From: Hsuehochloa calcarea
Lineage: Eukaryota > Streptophyta > Magnoliopsida > Poales > Poaceae
Assembly: GCA_036346395.1 (NCBI GenBank)
Contig: CM070599.1
Span: forward strand, 13,755,232 to 13,819,231
Length of the DNA: 64,000 nucleotides
Reading direction: 5' to 3'
The notes under the pieces are model-generated. The model was not told the origin of the DNA. It made no database searches and saw only the letters and a program-made list of their open reading frames with translations. The number at the start of each line of letters is the position of its first letter. The first letter of the stretch is position 1. A program made the position numbers and the translations under genes. Positions 43,197 to 56,700 of the stretch are shown in pieces.

Positions 43197-45306
43197 TCAA
43201 ACCAACCCATAGGGATAAATTACCCCTAACTCACTTCTCAAGGTGGCAAACCTGGTTTGATCTAAAGGCTTGGTGAGTGTAACACCCTGACCCAAAATCG
43301 GCTCTATGCCCAGCCCACCATGGGGCGGACCCGCGCACACATAGCACCTCACTTACACTTTCGTCATCGCTTCGTGTAAAAGGGTTAACCCGGAGGTGCT
43401 ACGTTTGGATCCAACAGGCATTATATACTACTACAACTCACTTGAGACAAGCAATGTGGGACTAATCCCACCACACAACTCCTCATGGGCTACATGGGCC
43501 ACGCTTCTGAGCAGTAGGGTATTACATTCACCCCTTAAGGGTCGCGCCTCGGCGAAGATACCGCATACGCCGCAAATGCCCGAACCACCCCTCGGTACAC
43601 GTCCAGATGCGTCCAGTCTTGGCACATATACCATGCCATGTGTCCACTCCGGGCCCACATGTGTCATGCGCCATATGCCCGCGCCCCTGTCCCGCACGCG
43701 CTCGTGCAGCGAAGGTTGATGCTCTGATACCATTTGTAACACCCTGACCCAAAATCGGCTCTATGCCCAGCCCACCATGGGGCGGACCCGCGCACACATA
43801 GCACCTCATTTACACTTTTGTCCTCGCTTCGTGTAAAAGGGTTAACTCGGAGGTGCTACGTTTGGATCCAACAGGCATTATATACTACTACAACTCACTT
43901 GAGACAAGCAATGTGGGACTAATCCCACCACACAACTCCTCATGGGCCACATGGGCCACGCTACGAGCAGGCCGGGATATTACAGTGAGAATATCCGCCA
44001 ATTGAGCATCGGACTCCACGAAGTGCATCACAATATCCCCTTTTTCGACATGATCTTTAAGGAAGTGAAAGCTAATGTCTATGTGCTTAGTTCTAGAGTG
44101 TTGCACTGGGTTTTTAGCAATATTAATAGCAGAAGTGTTATCACAGAAAAGAGGAACACTAGCAAAATTTAACCCATAATCTTTCAGAGTGGACGTCATC
44201 CACAAAATCAAGCTCTGACAACTAGCAAAGACTACATACTCCGCTTGATGGATTGTGCAATGTAAGACGCTTCCTAGAAGACCAAGATACAAGAGAAGTG
44301 CCTAGGAAGTGACAGGTGCCTGAGGTACTCTTCCTATCTAACCGACAGCCCGCAAAATCAGAATCTGAAAAACTCATAATGGACAAAGCTGAAGAGGAGG
44401 AATACCAAATGCCATATAAGAGGGTAGAGTGTAAATACCTGAATATGCGCTTAACAGCTTGGCGATGGGAAGTTCTCGGAGACGCCTGAAATTTTGCACA
44501 AAGGCATACCGTGAAGTGAATGTCCGGTCTTGAGGCCGTCAGATACAGAAGGGAGCCGATCATGCTGCGGTACTCGCGTTGATCCACGACTTCTCCTTCC
44601 TCATCTGGATCCAAAACAATCTAAGTTGCCATGGGAGTGAAAATTGGCTTGCAGTCACCCATGTTGAAGCGTTTGAGTAGATCTTTAGTGTACTTTGTCT
44701 GATGGATGAAAGTTCCTTCCTTGCATTGCTTGATTTGAAGCCCCAAAAAGTAATTAAGCTCTCCCATCATACTCATCTCAAATTCCCTGGACATAGTCTC
44801 AGAAAAGCTGGAAACAAGAGCATTAGAAGAACCACCAAAAATGATATCATCCACATAAATTTGAGCAAGCAGGAAGTCATTGCCACGCCTAAGAATGAAT
44901 AGAGTTTTATCCACTTTACCCATCTCAAAATTATTTTTAAGCAAGAAGGTCTTAAGTCTATCATACCAGGCTCTAGGGGCTTGTTTAAGACCATACAAGG
45001 CTTTGGATAACTTGAACACACGATTTGGATACTTGGGATCTTCAAAACCCGGGGGTTGCTTAACATACACTTCCTCCTCTATGAAACCATTTAAAAAGGC
45101 ACTTTTAACATCCATTTGATATAATTTAAAACCTTTTGATGCAGCAAATGCGAGCAAAATACGAAAGGTTTCTAGTCTAGCAACAGGAGCAAAAGTCTCA
45201 TCAAAATCTAACCCCTCAACTTGGCTGAAACCCTGAGCTACCAATCTGGCCTTGTTTCTAACCACAGAACCATCCTCACTTTGTTTATTCTTGAACACCC
45301 AACGGG
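43197..45306 (-). pseudogene. Sire-2 pol C-terminal part: reverse transcriptase and RNase H
   Basis: 44621-45306 is a clean Copia RT: NKARLVAQGFSQVEGLDFDE, MDVKSAFLNG, YGLKQAPRAWYD and the catalytic YVDDIIFGG (YVDD at 44847-44858). RNase H follows in a second frame (REYRSMIGSLLYLTASRPDI; DSDFAGCRLDRKSTSG; later PLFCDNTSAINIAKNP and TKHIDISFHFLKDH). The TRIM cuts it after SDAQLADILT at 43989; the last residues (KPLDQTRF, then stop at 43197-43199) lie beyond the TRIM. Chromo-B splits the RT start from the rest at 45312. Few frame breaks besides the insertions. Confidence 0.9.
43278..43984 (-). mobile_element. TRIM (miniature LTR retrotransposon), complete
   Basis: Two LTRs, 43278-43526 (249 bp) and 43735-43984 (250 bp), TGTAACACCCTG...TATTACA on plus. 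The 208-bp inside holds a PBS (minus TGGTATCAGAGC, 43721-43732) and a purine tract beside the other LTR (minus CCTTAAGGGGTGAA). Target duplication GTGAG at 43273-43277 and 43985-43989. No coding capacity, so it depends on another element's proteins. The LTRs differ mainly in their last 20 bases. Confidence 0.95.
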
Positions 45307-45311
45307 TTCCT

Positions 45312-48300
45312 TGTAACAGCCCAAAATTTCAATTTCAGTTAAAAATGAGACTTTATTAATTTTTGTGGATTTTCTGGAATTTTTAAAAGCTTTTCAATAA
45401 AGTATATTAAGGCTAAAAGAATTTATGTGCAAAATCTATTACCAACTAAAAATTGGAATTATTTTATTTAAGTCCAGAATGCCTAATAGAATTTATGTGA
45501 ATTTTCTCAAAATTTTGGGACTTCATTTACTATTTTCTAAAGCTTATTTGAATTTCTGGAATTAAATCAATTGAAAAAGGTTTAAAATTTCTCTCACATA
45601 AGATCGGGCGAAGCCCAAGATCAGGCGCTTCTCGACCCACTCTCTCCCCTTGCGAAACGCGCGACCGTCCGATCAAAATCGGACGGCCGACATTCAATCC
45701 GCTCGCGCCCTCTCTCCCTCTCTCTGTCTCGCTGTCAGGTGGGGCCCGCTGCAACAGTGTCGTCTTCCTCGCCTCCTTCTTCCCCGCGCGACGCCGCCAT
45801 TACCGCACCTCGGGATTTCTTCAATTCGTGATTCCTCCCCATTACTCCCGCACGGCGCGCGTTCAAGTCACCGCTTAACGCCGCGTTCATCCTCGGCTTT
45901 ACCCCATCATTTCGCCCCGTGCGCCCCACCTCTCTCGCCGCCATTCTGCGCCCACGATCTCCATCTCCGGCCTCCCCTCGCCTATAAAAGGTGCCCCTAC
46001 CGCGCATTCTCTCCCACACTCCATTCCATCTACTCAAGCTTCGCTCGCTCTCAATCGCCAGATTTGAAGTTTCCCGTTAGCGGCGAAGCTCCATCTTCTT
46101 CGATTCCGGCGACAAGCATTCTCCGACCACCGCGACCGCACCATCGGCTTGAAGATACTCGGCGATCTGAGTGCGCGCCTCGTCCTCGCTGAGAGATCCC
46201 GGAGCACCCCCGCCAACGACCGAACCTCGCCACGCCTCTGCCGCCGCCGACCATCTTCCGCCACGCTCGCGTCGCCAGTAGCGCATTGTACTCGATGTCG
46301 TCTCTGAATCTTTTGCGCACTCACCGGAGCTCGCCGCGCCGCCGTTCGCGGAACCTTGGTTCCCGGCGCCCCCTCCGGTCTTGATGTGGCCGGCCAAGTC
46401 GGCGCCACTGGCGCCACATGGGCACTTTGGCCGACGTAGCGACCACATAGGCGCCAGCGTGGGCGGCCAAGCGCCAGGCCCCTCACATCACATTGCGTCT
46501 TGCGCCGAGTCCACCGTGGATTCGGTGACGCCGTGGACTCGATCCATCTTGTTTGGGCCCACATGTCGGTCTCGTGAACAAGATCTTCTGACGTCACCGG
46601 CGCAATAAATAGAATTTCCTTTAGAAAATTAATTCGGAAATTCGAAATTCGATTTTGAATTAAATTTAGATTTAAACTTCGAGAGCTCGTATTTCTTCAT
46701 ACAAACTCCGATTTAGGTGATTCAAATTTCTAAATTTGTATAAAATCAAGATCTAGCTAACTAAACCAAAATTATTTAATTTGGAGTTAATTTGAATTTT
46801 CATTTGAATTTATTTGTGTTCATTTGAATTACATTTGAATTTGGAATATTTTCGCGTATAGATTTTGACGACTCCGGAGAGCTTGACCCTAGTGAAGAAG
46901 TAGAATACCAGGAATTTGAGCAAGGCAAGTTACACCATTGACCATTTTGCCCCCAATATTTAAAATTATTTAATTCCTGTTTTAAATTATTATTGCATGC
47001 ATAATTGTATTTAATTATTTTAAATTCTGTTTTAAATATTTAATTATTCCAATTCCTTTGTATAGCCAAATTTGATTGTTGTATTATCAATTCCTTGTAA
47101 CCTTAGTCAAATGAATTTAAAACTAAATATATGCATAGCAAATGCTTAGACCATGAAATATTTGACTTTGGGAGAATTTAGCCAAAATTTCTTAAATTGA
47201 TAAAAAGACTATGACATTGCCTTGTCATGGTGGACTTTTGCAAATGTCTTTGAAAATTTAAAATAAAAGAAAATGGTTTGTACTTGGGCAAACATGGACC
47301 GTTGGTGGGTGCGAGTTTATGCACGAACTGTCTCAGTTAGGATCGAGACCTGTGGTTTTATTGAAAGTTGCCCAAGTAGATTAAGGACCGGCCTTTGAGC
47401 CGCATCTTGCAAAAGCTCCACCGTACTACCACATGTTCTGTATGGGCAGAACCAGGCTTAATAATTTGTAATACCTCAGTATTGTTTATGCCATTTTTGT
47501 TGTGTGGGTGTCGGTTAGACTTTTTTTCCACTTGGCGCAAGAGGGGGTTTCCAGCAGGTGGTTAGCCTAATGGAAGTGAAACCTTAGCGGGCATATTGGT
47601 ATTGAGGTAATACATTGGAAACGCCTTGTGATAATTGCCTAGTCACACACCTAAGGAAGTGTGTATTGGCCACATAACTGCAAATTATCTCGTGTGGGTA
47701 AAGTTGTACCACCTCTGCAGAGTGTAAATCTATTCGAATAGCCGTGTCCACGGTCATGGACATGCTGAGCAAAGCCACTCTAAGTTAGATTTGTTTTTGG
47801 TTTTAAAATAACTTTGGACATGATTTGAGGATGGTTAATCCTTGTGGTAAATTTGGGCGGGTAGCCTTGTGATAGGAGGGTATCCTTCACCATGTTTCAT
47901 ATGGAGGTTATCCACTATAAAATGATCAATTTTAAATCTGATTTTAGTTATGTAATGAAAATGTGCCTTGAAACTTAGTATAACTATTTAAACCAAAAGG
48001 CTGATTTATGCAAATAAACCCTACAACCTTCCTTTGAATAACTTATGCATGCATTCTAAATTCTGTATTGGGTGTAATTTGCGAGCACAGTTGTAGTGCT
48101 CACTCTTGCTGAATATTATTATTCAGGAGAAGACTGCTATCCAGAAGGTGAGGAGCAGGACGATTAGGCCGCGATCTCCAGACGATTGCCTGTGGCGTAT
48201 CGTGTGGCTTACCTTTATTATTTGCTTCCGCTTAATGTTTTATTTGGCCTCCGGCCCCAGTTGTAATAAACTCTATGCTTATTAATACACGCTGGATATG

Positions 48301-48393
48301 TTTGTGATAACATTTTGTGACTGTGTACACTGGAAATCCTGGACTAGTGTATGAACACAGAGAATTCGGGATCCTTCGTTCCCGGGTTCGACA
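45312..48393 (+). repeat. Chromo-B 5' LTR
   Basis: TGTAACAGCC...GGGTTCGACA, 3082 bp. GC-rich 45600-46600 with TATAAAAGG at 45982-45990, then AT-rich. Open frames here (45650-46192, 46034-46597) lie on both strands of the GC-rich block, recur in the other LTR with shifted frames, and are not taken as genes. Confidence 0.95.
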
Positions 48394-48397
48394 AAAG

Positions 48398-48410
48398 TGG
48401 TATCAGAGCC
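48398..48410 (+). other. Chromo-B primer-binding site
   Basis: TGGTATCAGAGCC, four bases after the LTR end. Confidence 0.95.
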
Positions 48411-48558
48411 ATATCGACTGTAGGTCGTGACCTAGAAGGAAATCAAACCCTTAAGGACTTATTTTGAAAATTAAAAATACCTTGGTCTTCTGGAGTCATT
48501 CCTCAACTTTTCTCTTGAAAAATTATTTACTAACTCATCTCCTGTTCAAAAATTGTAG

Positions 48559-49128
48559 ATGGTGAAGTTCATTGCCATTTCCCATGGAGTCTTCTTTGGT
48601 CATTGGGCGCCATTCTCGGAAGATGATGCAGCACTTAGACTTTGAAGAAAGACCGACGTATCAAGGATACAAGTATAAAGTGGGAAATCAGGAACGATGG
48701 AGAGTAGAGGTGATCCTTTACTCCAATCTATCGCCGAACACGGACTTCCACGTCTTGATGCCCCAATGCGACGAGACACCTTCGCGAAGGCATCGAGGAT
48801 GCACCAGAAGCAACCCGCAGACTTCGCTACATCTCGATCACCGCCTCAACGGCCTTTGGGTTCCACTATTACCCAATGCATATCCCAACCCGGCATGACG
48901 GTGCTTTTCGCTCAACTAGAGATGAAGACGTCCGATCTCACTCATCAGGTGGATCTGGCCAGAGCTATGGATTATGCCTACGGGAATACACTAGATGAGC
49001 TGTCTCTCCTGCAAGTGAAATTACAAGATGCAGAAGAAAAGTTGAAGATTGCAGATCAAGAACTGGCCTCCTACAAGGAAGGCGAGGCTAGTTCTAGTGA
49101 GCCAGATTATACCCCCCTAACACCATAG
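48559..49128 (+). pseudogene. Chromo-B ORF0 (small ORF before gag)
   Basis: ATG at 48559 (MVKFIAISHG) with a near-immediate frame change; the frame 48697-49128 is open to TAG and encodes MESRGDPLLQSIAEHGLPRL, then a heptad-rich coiled coil (LDELSLLQVKLQDAEEKLKI) and an acidic tail. No enzyme motif. An extra ORF at this place, called orf0, is known from RIRE3/RIRE8; its role is unknown. One frameshift in the first 150 bases. Confidence 0.7.
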
Positions 49129-49323
49129 ATTTGACCTTAAATTTTTCCTTTAGTTGCGAATTATGAGCTACCAAACCTTTGTAGTAGCCATAATGAATTA
49201 ATAAAATAAAAATAAATTATTTTGCTGAAATGTTCTTGTCTTGTGTTTGTTGAATTTGGGCTATTTTAGATCTATACTCTTATAATTCCTATCTCTCTTA
49301 TCTAATCTGTGAAAAGTTCATCG

Positions 49324-50330
49324 ATGGTGACCACCCGCACCTAAGTGTCGGTGCTAGAGGGCAAGGAAATGAGAATGCGAATATCAAGAAAACCAGTTCA
49401 ACACCACCACCTCCTCCAATGAAGCTCCCGATCGCGCCAAATGATGGCCAATCGACTCATCGATTGAGTTGCTAGCCCATCCCTTCACAAAGAATCAGAA
49501 TACCCAAGCGTCGTGACCTATCATGCTCCTCCACCTCCCGCAAGAGTAACTTTGTCGAGTTCATGAGGATCGTCCGCCAACGTTTTCTAGTAGCACGGAA
49601 CCCATGGACGCAGATGATTGGCTCGGGGCCATTGGAAAGAAACTGGATATTGCTCGATGCACGATCGTGAGAGAGTTTTGTTTGCCTCTCATCAATTGAT
49701 GGGTCCCGCATCGAGTGGTGGGATAATTTCAAAGATGTCCCATGCTAATGCCCAAGAAATCACTTGGGATGAGTTCATGCAAGCTTTCCACGATCTCACA
49801 TTCCATCGGCATGATTACCTTGAAAAGAAGGAGTTTCGCTTCGCTTCGCCAAGGAAACCGTTCGATCGGTGAATATCCGCATAAGTTTAACCAACTTGCT
49901 CGCTATGCCCCGAGGATGTAGCCGAGACGAAGACGAGCAAGAACGATTTACGGAAGGGTTAAGCGACGAACTCTCTGTTCGTTTGATTTCTCGAGATTTT
50001 ACCGACTTTCAAATTGGTAAATAAGGCCATACGCCGGAAGGCAAACATCAGAAATGGAGAATCGCAGCGGAGGATGGCACTCGAAGTTTAACTCGGAGGA
50101 CTACCCAAGCCTCGTTTCTCTCGATCCCACCACCTCGGCGTGGGAGATTCGAACTACTACACCGAGTCCCAGCTCGAGCTCGCGCCCAAATACTTCCGGT
50201 TCCGTAGTAGTTCATCCGAGGTCGATTCCCAAAGAAACCGATTATTTCCACAGCGAGAATCACTTGCTTTCATTGCAACGAGTTGGGTCATTATGCCAAT
50301 AAGTGTCCCAAGAAGCGTGATCGCCACCCC
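49324..50330 (+). pseudogene. Chromo-B gag
   Basis: Starts MVTTRT at 49324. Recognisable parts in shifting frames: MKLP.., WW/WDNFKD (49720-49730), DEDEQERFTEGLSDELSVRL (49930-49985) and a canonical CX2CX4HX4C zinc knuckle (CFHCNELGHYANKC) at about 50262-50307. At least four frame changes and several stops. Confidence 0.75.
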
Positions 50331-50399
50331 GTCAAGCCAACTCCGGAGTTTGGTCTCGGTGGTCCCTCAAGACCACCGGTCGATTCATGAAGGGCGTGT

Positions 50400-53300
50400 G
50401 AATCACGTCACCGCAGAGGAAGCCTATGCGACACGGATGTTGTTCTTGGTACGTTCCTTGTCAACTCGATACCGGCATCGCTTTTATTTGATTAGGAGCT
50501 TCGCATTCTTTTGTTTCAAATAAGTTTGTGGAAAATATGGGTTATCTACCTCCCCTTAGTTAAGCCCATGTTAATCCATTCCCGGGCTCGAAATGAGGGC
50601 TAGTTTATTCTGTCCAAATCTTACCTTTGAAATCTCGGAGTAACTTTCTCGGCCAACTTAATAGTCCTGCGTTAGCAAGGATTGGGCGTAATTCTTGGAA
50701 TGGGTGGCTTGCCAAAAATCGAGGCGAGAATAGATTGTGCTAGTAGATCTATCAACCTCACCAATGAGCAAGGGATTTGGTGAGTTCCAACCCAAGACTT
50801 CTACGGAAAGAAGTCCTATCTTGACCAGTTTAAAGGAAGTGAAATCGAAGATATACCGTGGTACAAGAATATCGAGATGTTTTTCCGAGGACTTACAGTA
50901 TGCCACCGGCCGGGACATAATGTTCTTAATTGACTTAGTCGAGGATGCTCCAATTTCGAAGCGACCCTACGAATCTTGGCAAGCGATCTAGCGAGTTGAA
51001 GAAGCGGATCGAAGAACTACAGAGTAAAGGTTACATTCAACCGAAGTTCATCGCCTTGGGAGCTCGGACTATTTGTCAAAAAGAAAGACAATAGTATGAG
51101 AATGTGTGTGGACTATAGATCACTCAACGAGGTAACAATCAAAAACAAGTACCCGTTACCTAGAATAGATGATCTGTTTGATCAACTTAAAGGAGCCAGT
51201 GTTTTCTCCAAAATTGATTTGAGATCGAGGCTACCATCGATTAAAAATCAGACGAGAAGATATTCAAGAAGGCGACCTTCACCACGGATATGGATCATGC
51301 GAGTTCACAGTGATGTCATTTGGACTAACAAATGCCCCTGCTTATTTCATGAATATGATGAACAAAGTGTTCATGGAATTCTTGGATAAGTTTGTAGTGG
51401 TATTCATAGATGATATTCTCATCTATTCAAGAGATATGGAAGAGCATGAAAAACATCTCAGAATTATTTTGGGCAAACTTCGAGAACACCAACTTTATGC
51501 CAAACTCGGAAAAGTGAATTTTGGCTCACCAAGTGGCATTTCTTGGACACATTGTGTCGGCAGGAGGAGTTGCGATGAGACCCCTCAAAGGTTGAAGTCA
51601 GAATGGATTGGAAGCAACCCAAGTCTGTCACAGAAGTGAGAAGTTTTCTCGGATTAGCTGGGTACTACCGCAGATTCATTGAAAATTTCTCCAAGATCGC
51701 CAAACCCATGACTCAACTTCTGAAGAAGGAAAAGAAATTTGAATGGACAAATGCTTGTGAACAAAGTTTTCAAGAGCTGAAGAAAAGACTAGTCTCTGCA
51801 CCAGTGCTAGTTTTACGGATATCGTAAGGATTTTGAAGTTTTACGTGACGCATCCACTTGGCTAGGATGTGTACTGATGCAGGAAGGAAAGGTCGTGGCT
51901 TATGCATCTCGTCAGTTAAAGCCACATGAAGGAAATTATCCAACTCATGATCTAGAATTAGCGGCAATTGTGCATGCTTTGAAAATCTGGCGGCATTACC
52001 TCATTGGTAACCGCTGTGAGATTTTCACAGATCATAAGAGTCTGAAATATATCTTCACCCAGTCAGATCTTAATCTCAGGCAAAGAAGATGGTTAGAGCT
52101 GATAAAGGATTATGACCTTGGAATTCATTATCACGGGTAAAGCCAGCGTGGTAGCGGATGCTCGAGTAGGAAAGCATCTTGCAACACGGTGTTAGTTCAA
52201 GAAAATCAACGAGTTGTATGAAGAACTAAAGCATCCGAACTGAAATTGTCGGTCAAGGTCAGTATCAACACGGTGGAAGTCCAACCAACCATACAAAGTC
52301 GGATCGAGAAAAAAACTAGAAGACGAAGACATCAAAGAAATCATGAAGAACATGAGAAGAGGCAAAGCCCGGATTTTTACGAAGGCGAAGCGAGGGCACG
52401 CGTATGGTTTGGCAACCGTATCGTGTACCTAAACATCATGAAACCGCACAAGCGATTACGAAAGAAGCTCATGAATCACCTTACTCTATCCATCCCGGAG
52501 TACCAAGATGTACCAGATTTGAAGGAAAAGTATTGGTGGGTTAGTATGAGCGAGAGATCGTTGAGTTTGTTGCGTTGTGATGTATGTCGTGTTTAAGGCG
52601 AACATCGAGACTGCGGATTATTACAACCATTACCAATTCCCGAGTGGAAATGGGAGGAGATTGGTATGGATTTTATCACCGACTACCTAGGACCCAATCG
52701 AGTTGTGATTCCATTTGGGTAATAATTGACCGATTAACAAAAGTGGCTCATTTTATTCGATCAAGACCACTTACGAAGCAATAAGTTAGCGAGAATTGTA
52801 CATGGCGAGGATCGTGCATCTACATGGTATACCCAAGAAAATTGTGTCCGATGAGAGTTCGCAGATTCACTTCAAAATTTTGGCGAGTCTACATGAAGCT
52901 TTAGGAACCGACTCAACTTGGCCTGACAACTTATCATCCCCAAGCAGATGGTCGGTGAGCGTGTAAATCAGGTCCTAGAAGACATGCTTGAGCTTGTGCT
53001 ATAGATTATGGAAGAAGTGGGATAAGAATTTGCCCTATGCAGAATTTTCCTACAACAATAGCTTTCAAGCTAGCCTACGAGATGTCGCCATTTGAAGCAT
53101 TGTATGGTAGAAAGTGTAGAACCCTCTTCTTTGGGATCAAGTAGGAGAACACCAATTCTTGGACTGAATTGATAAAAGAAGTGAAAGTAAGGTAAAAGCA
53201 ATAAGAGAACGTTTGAAAGTAGCTCAAACCCGACAAAAGAGTTATCCGATAATCGTCGGAGAGAACTATCCTTCGAGATGGGAGATTTTGTCTATCTCGG

Positions 53301-53715
53301 GGTAACTCCACTCCGAGGAGTGAAGAGATTTCAGACTAAAGGAAAACTCGCACCTGCATTTGTCGGACCCTATAAGATTTTGGCAAAAGAGGTGAAGTTG
53401 CTTATCGATTGGAACTACCAAGATCTCTGTCATTTATTCACAATGTCTTCCATGTATCGATTAAAGAAATGTCTCGAGTACCAACGAAGAAACACCGCTC
53501 GAGAGCATCGATCTTGGTGAAGATCTCACCTATGTTGAACAACCAATCAAGATTCTCGATGTGGCGTAACGCGTCACGAAGCAAAGTCATTCGTTCTTGT
53601 AAGGTTCGATGGAGCAATCATTCGAAGAAGAAGCTACAGGGAGGCGAGAAGAAGTTTTGAGAGCCGAGTACCCCTACCTTTTGTTGACCAAGTCGAATCT
53701 CTGGTCGAGATTCCC
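50400..53715 (+). pseudogene. Chromo-B pol: protease, RT, RNase H, integrase, chromodomain
   Basis: Protease near 50440-50560: LLFD is followed by TAG and a frame change where DSGASHSF is expected. RT: RMCVDYRSLNEVTIKNKYPL (51096), FGLTNAPAYFMNMMNKVF, and an intact FIDDILIYS (51403-51430); FLGLAGYYRRFIENFSKIA at 51640. RNase H: KVVAYASRQLKPHEGNYPTH to TDHKSLKYIF (51877-52140). Integrase: ARCDVC zinc end (about 52575), WVIIDRLTKVAHFI (52720), a second-Asp region reading SDESSQ (52850). C-terminus: IHNVFHVS (53430) and a chromodomain remnant, KVRWSNHSKKK (about 53600-53640), before FVDQVESLVEIPFKG and the stop. Many single-base indels, so it is inactive as sequenced. Confidence 0.85.
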
Positions 53716-53716
53716 T

Positions 53717-53731
53717 TTAAGGGGGTAGGTT
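53717..53731 (+). other. Chromo-B polypurine tract
   Basis: TTTAAGGGGGTAGGT directly before the LTR start TGTAACACCC. Confidence 0.9.
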
Positions 53732-56700
53732 TGTAACACCCAAAATTTCAATTTCATTTAAAAATGAGACTTTATTAATTTTGTGGATTTTCGGAATTTT
53801 TAAAAGCTTTTCAATAAAGTATATTAAGGCTAAAAGAATTTATGTGCAAAATCTATTACCAACTAAAATTGGAATTATTTTATTTAAGTCCGAATGCCTA
53901 ATAGAATTTATGTGAATTTTCTCAAAATTTTGGGACTTCATTTACTATTTTCTAAAGCTTATTTGAATTTACGGAATTAAATCAATTGAAAAGGTTTAAA
54001 ATTTCTACACTTTCTGATCGGGCGAAGCCCAAAGATGTCGCGCTTCTCGACCCACTCTCTCCCCGCGCGAAATGCTTGCGGACCGTCCGATCAAAATCGG
54101 ACGGCCGACATCAATCGCTCGCGCCTCTCTCCTCTCTCTCTCTCATTTGTCGGTGGGGCCCGCTGCAACAGTGTCGTCTTCCTCGCCTCCTTCTTCCCCG
54201 CGCGACGCCGCCATTACCGCACCTCGGGATTTCTTCAATTCCGTGATTCCCTCCCCCATTACTCCCGCATTTGCGCGCGTTCAAGTCACCAGTTAACGCC
54301 GCGTTCATCCTCGGCTTTACCCCATCATTTCGCCTGCGCCCCACCTCTCTCGCGCCATTCTCGCCGCCCACGATCTCCATCTCCCGGCCTCCCCCTCGCC
54401 TATAAAAGGTGCCCCCGGCTGCGCATTCTCTCCCACACTCCATTCCATCTACTCCCGAAGCTTCGCTCGCTCTCAATCGCCGGCATTTGAAGTTTCCCCG
54501 TTAGCGGCCGAAGCTCCATCTTCTTCGATTCCGGCGACAGCAAGCATTCTCCGGCCACCGCGACCGCACCATCAGCTTCAGCATACTCCGGCGATCCTGG
54601 TGCGCGCCTCGTCCTCGCCTGGAGATCCCCGGAGCACCCTCCCCGCCAACGACCGAACCTCGCCACCGCCTCTCGCCGTCGCCGACCATCTTCCGGCCAC
54701 GCTCTCGCGTCGCCAGGTAGCGCATTGTACTCAGTATCGTCTCCTGAATCTTTTGCGCACCTCACCGGAGCTCGCCGCGCCGCCGTCACGCGGAACCTTG
54801 GTTCCCGCGCGCCCTCCCGGTCTTGATGTGGCCACCAAGTCGGCGCCACTGGCGCCACATGGGCACTTTGGTGACGTGCGACCACATAGGCGCCAGCGTG
54901 GGCGGCGCGCCGGCCCGCCTCACCCTCTGCTTTATTGCGTCGCCGAGTCCACCGTGGATTCGGTGACGCCGTGGACTCGATCCATCTTGTTTGAGCCCAC
55001 ATGTCGGTCTCGTGAACAAGATCTGCGGCGTCACCGGCGCAATAAATAGAATTTCCTTTAGAAAATTAATTGGAAATTGAAATTCGATTTTGAATTAAAT
55101 TTAGATTTAAACTTCCAGAGCTCGTATTTCTTCATACAAACTCCGATTTAGGTGATTCAAATTTCTAAATTTGTATAAAATCAAGATCTAGCTAACTAAA
55201 CCAAAATTATTTAATTTGGAGTTAATTTGAATTTTCATTTGAATTTATTTGTGTTCATTTGAATTCTGTTTGAATTTGGAATATTTTCGCGTATAGATTT
55301 TGACGACTCCGGAGAGCTTGACCCTATTGAAGAAGTAGAATACCAGGAATTTGAGCAAGGCAAGTTACACCATTGACCATTTTGCCCCCAATATTTAAAA
55401 TTATTTAATTCTGTTTTAAATTATTATTGCATGCATAATTGTATTTAATTATTTTAAATTCCTGTTTTAATTATTTAATTATTCCAATTCCTTTGTATAG
55501 CCAAATTTGATTGTTGTATTATCAATTCCTTGTAACCTTAGTCAAATGAATTTAAAACTAAATATATGCATAGCAAATGCTTAGACCATGAAATATTTGA
55601 CCTTGGGAGAATTTAGCCAAAATTTCTTAAATTGATAAAAAGACTATGACATTGCCTTGTCATGGTGGACTTTTGCAAATGTCTTTGAAAATTTAAAATA
55701 AAAGAAAATGATTTGTACTTGGGCAAACATGGACCGTTGGTGGGTGCGAGTTTATGCACGCCCTGTCTCGTTAGGACCGAGACCTGTGGTTTTATTGAAA
55801 GTTGCCCAAGTAGATTAAGGACCGGCCTTTGAGCCGCATCTTGCAAAAGCTCCACCAGTACTACCACATGTTCGTATGGGCGAACCGGGCTTAATAATTT
55901 GTAATACCTCGGTATTGTTTATGCCATTTTTGTTGTGTGGGTGTCGGTTAGACTTTTTCCACTTAGGCGCAAGAGGGGTTTCAGGCAGTGGTTAGCCTAA
56001 TGGAAGTGAAACCTTAGCGGGCATATTGGTATTGAGGTAATACATTGGAAACGCCTTGTGATAATTGCCTAGTCACACACCTAAGGAAGTGTGTATTGGC
56101 CGACATAACTGCAAATTATCTCGTGTGGGTAAAGTTGTACCACCTCTGCAGTGTAAATCTATTGAATAGCCGTGTCCACGGGCATGGACATCTTGAGCAA
56201 AGCCACTCTAAGTTAGATTTGTTTTTGGTTTTAAAATAACTTTGGACATGATTTGAGGATGGTTAATCCTTGTGGTAAATTTGGGCGGGTAGCCTTGTGA
56301 TAGGAGGGTATCCTTCACCATGTTTCATATGGAGGTTATCCACTATAAAATGATCAATTTTAAATCTGATTTTAGTTATGTAATGAAAATGTGCCTTGAA
56401 ACTTAGTATAACTATTTAAACCAAAAAGGCTGATTTATGCAAATAAACCCTACAACCTTCCTTTGAATAACTTATGCATGCATTCTAAATTCTGTATTGG
56501 GTGTAATTTGCGAGCACAGTTGTAGTGCTCACTCTTGCTGAATATTATTATTCAGGAGAAGACTGCTATCCAGAAGGTGAGGAGCAGGACGATTAGGCCG
56601 CGATCTCCAGACGATTGCCTGTGGCGTATCGTGTGGCTTACCTTTATTATTTGCTTCCGCTTAATGTTTTATTTGGCCTCCGGCCCCAGTTGTAATAAAC

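Noticed and set aside
45650..46597. Open frames of 180-187 codons in the Chromo-B LTR (both strands), repeated near 54035-55049
   Set aside because: GC-rich LTR sequence with few chance stops; frames shift between the two LTR copies and match no protein family I know.
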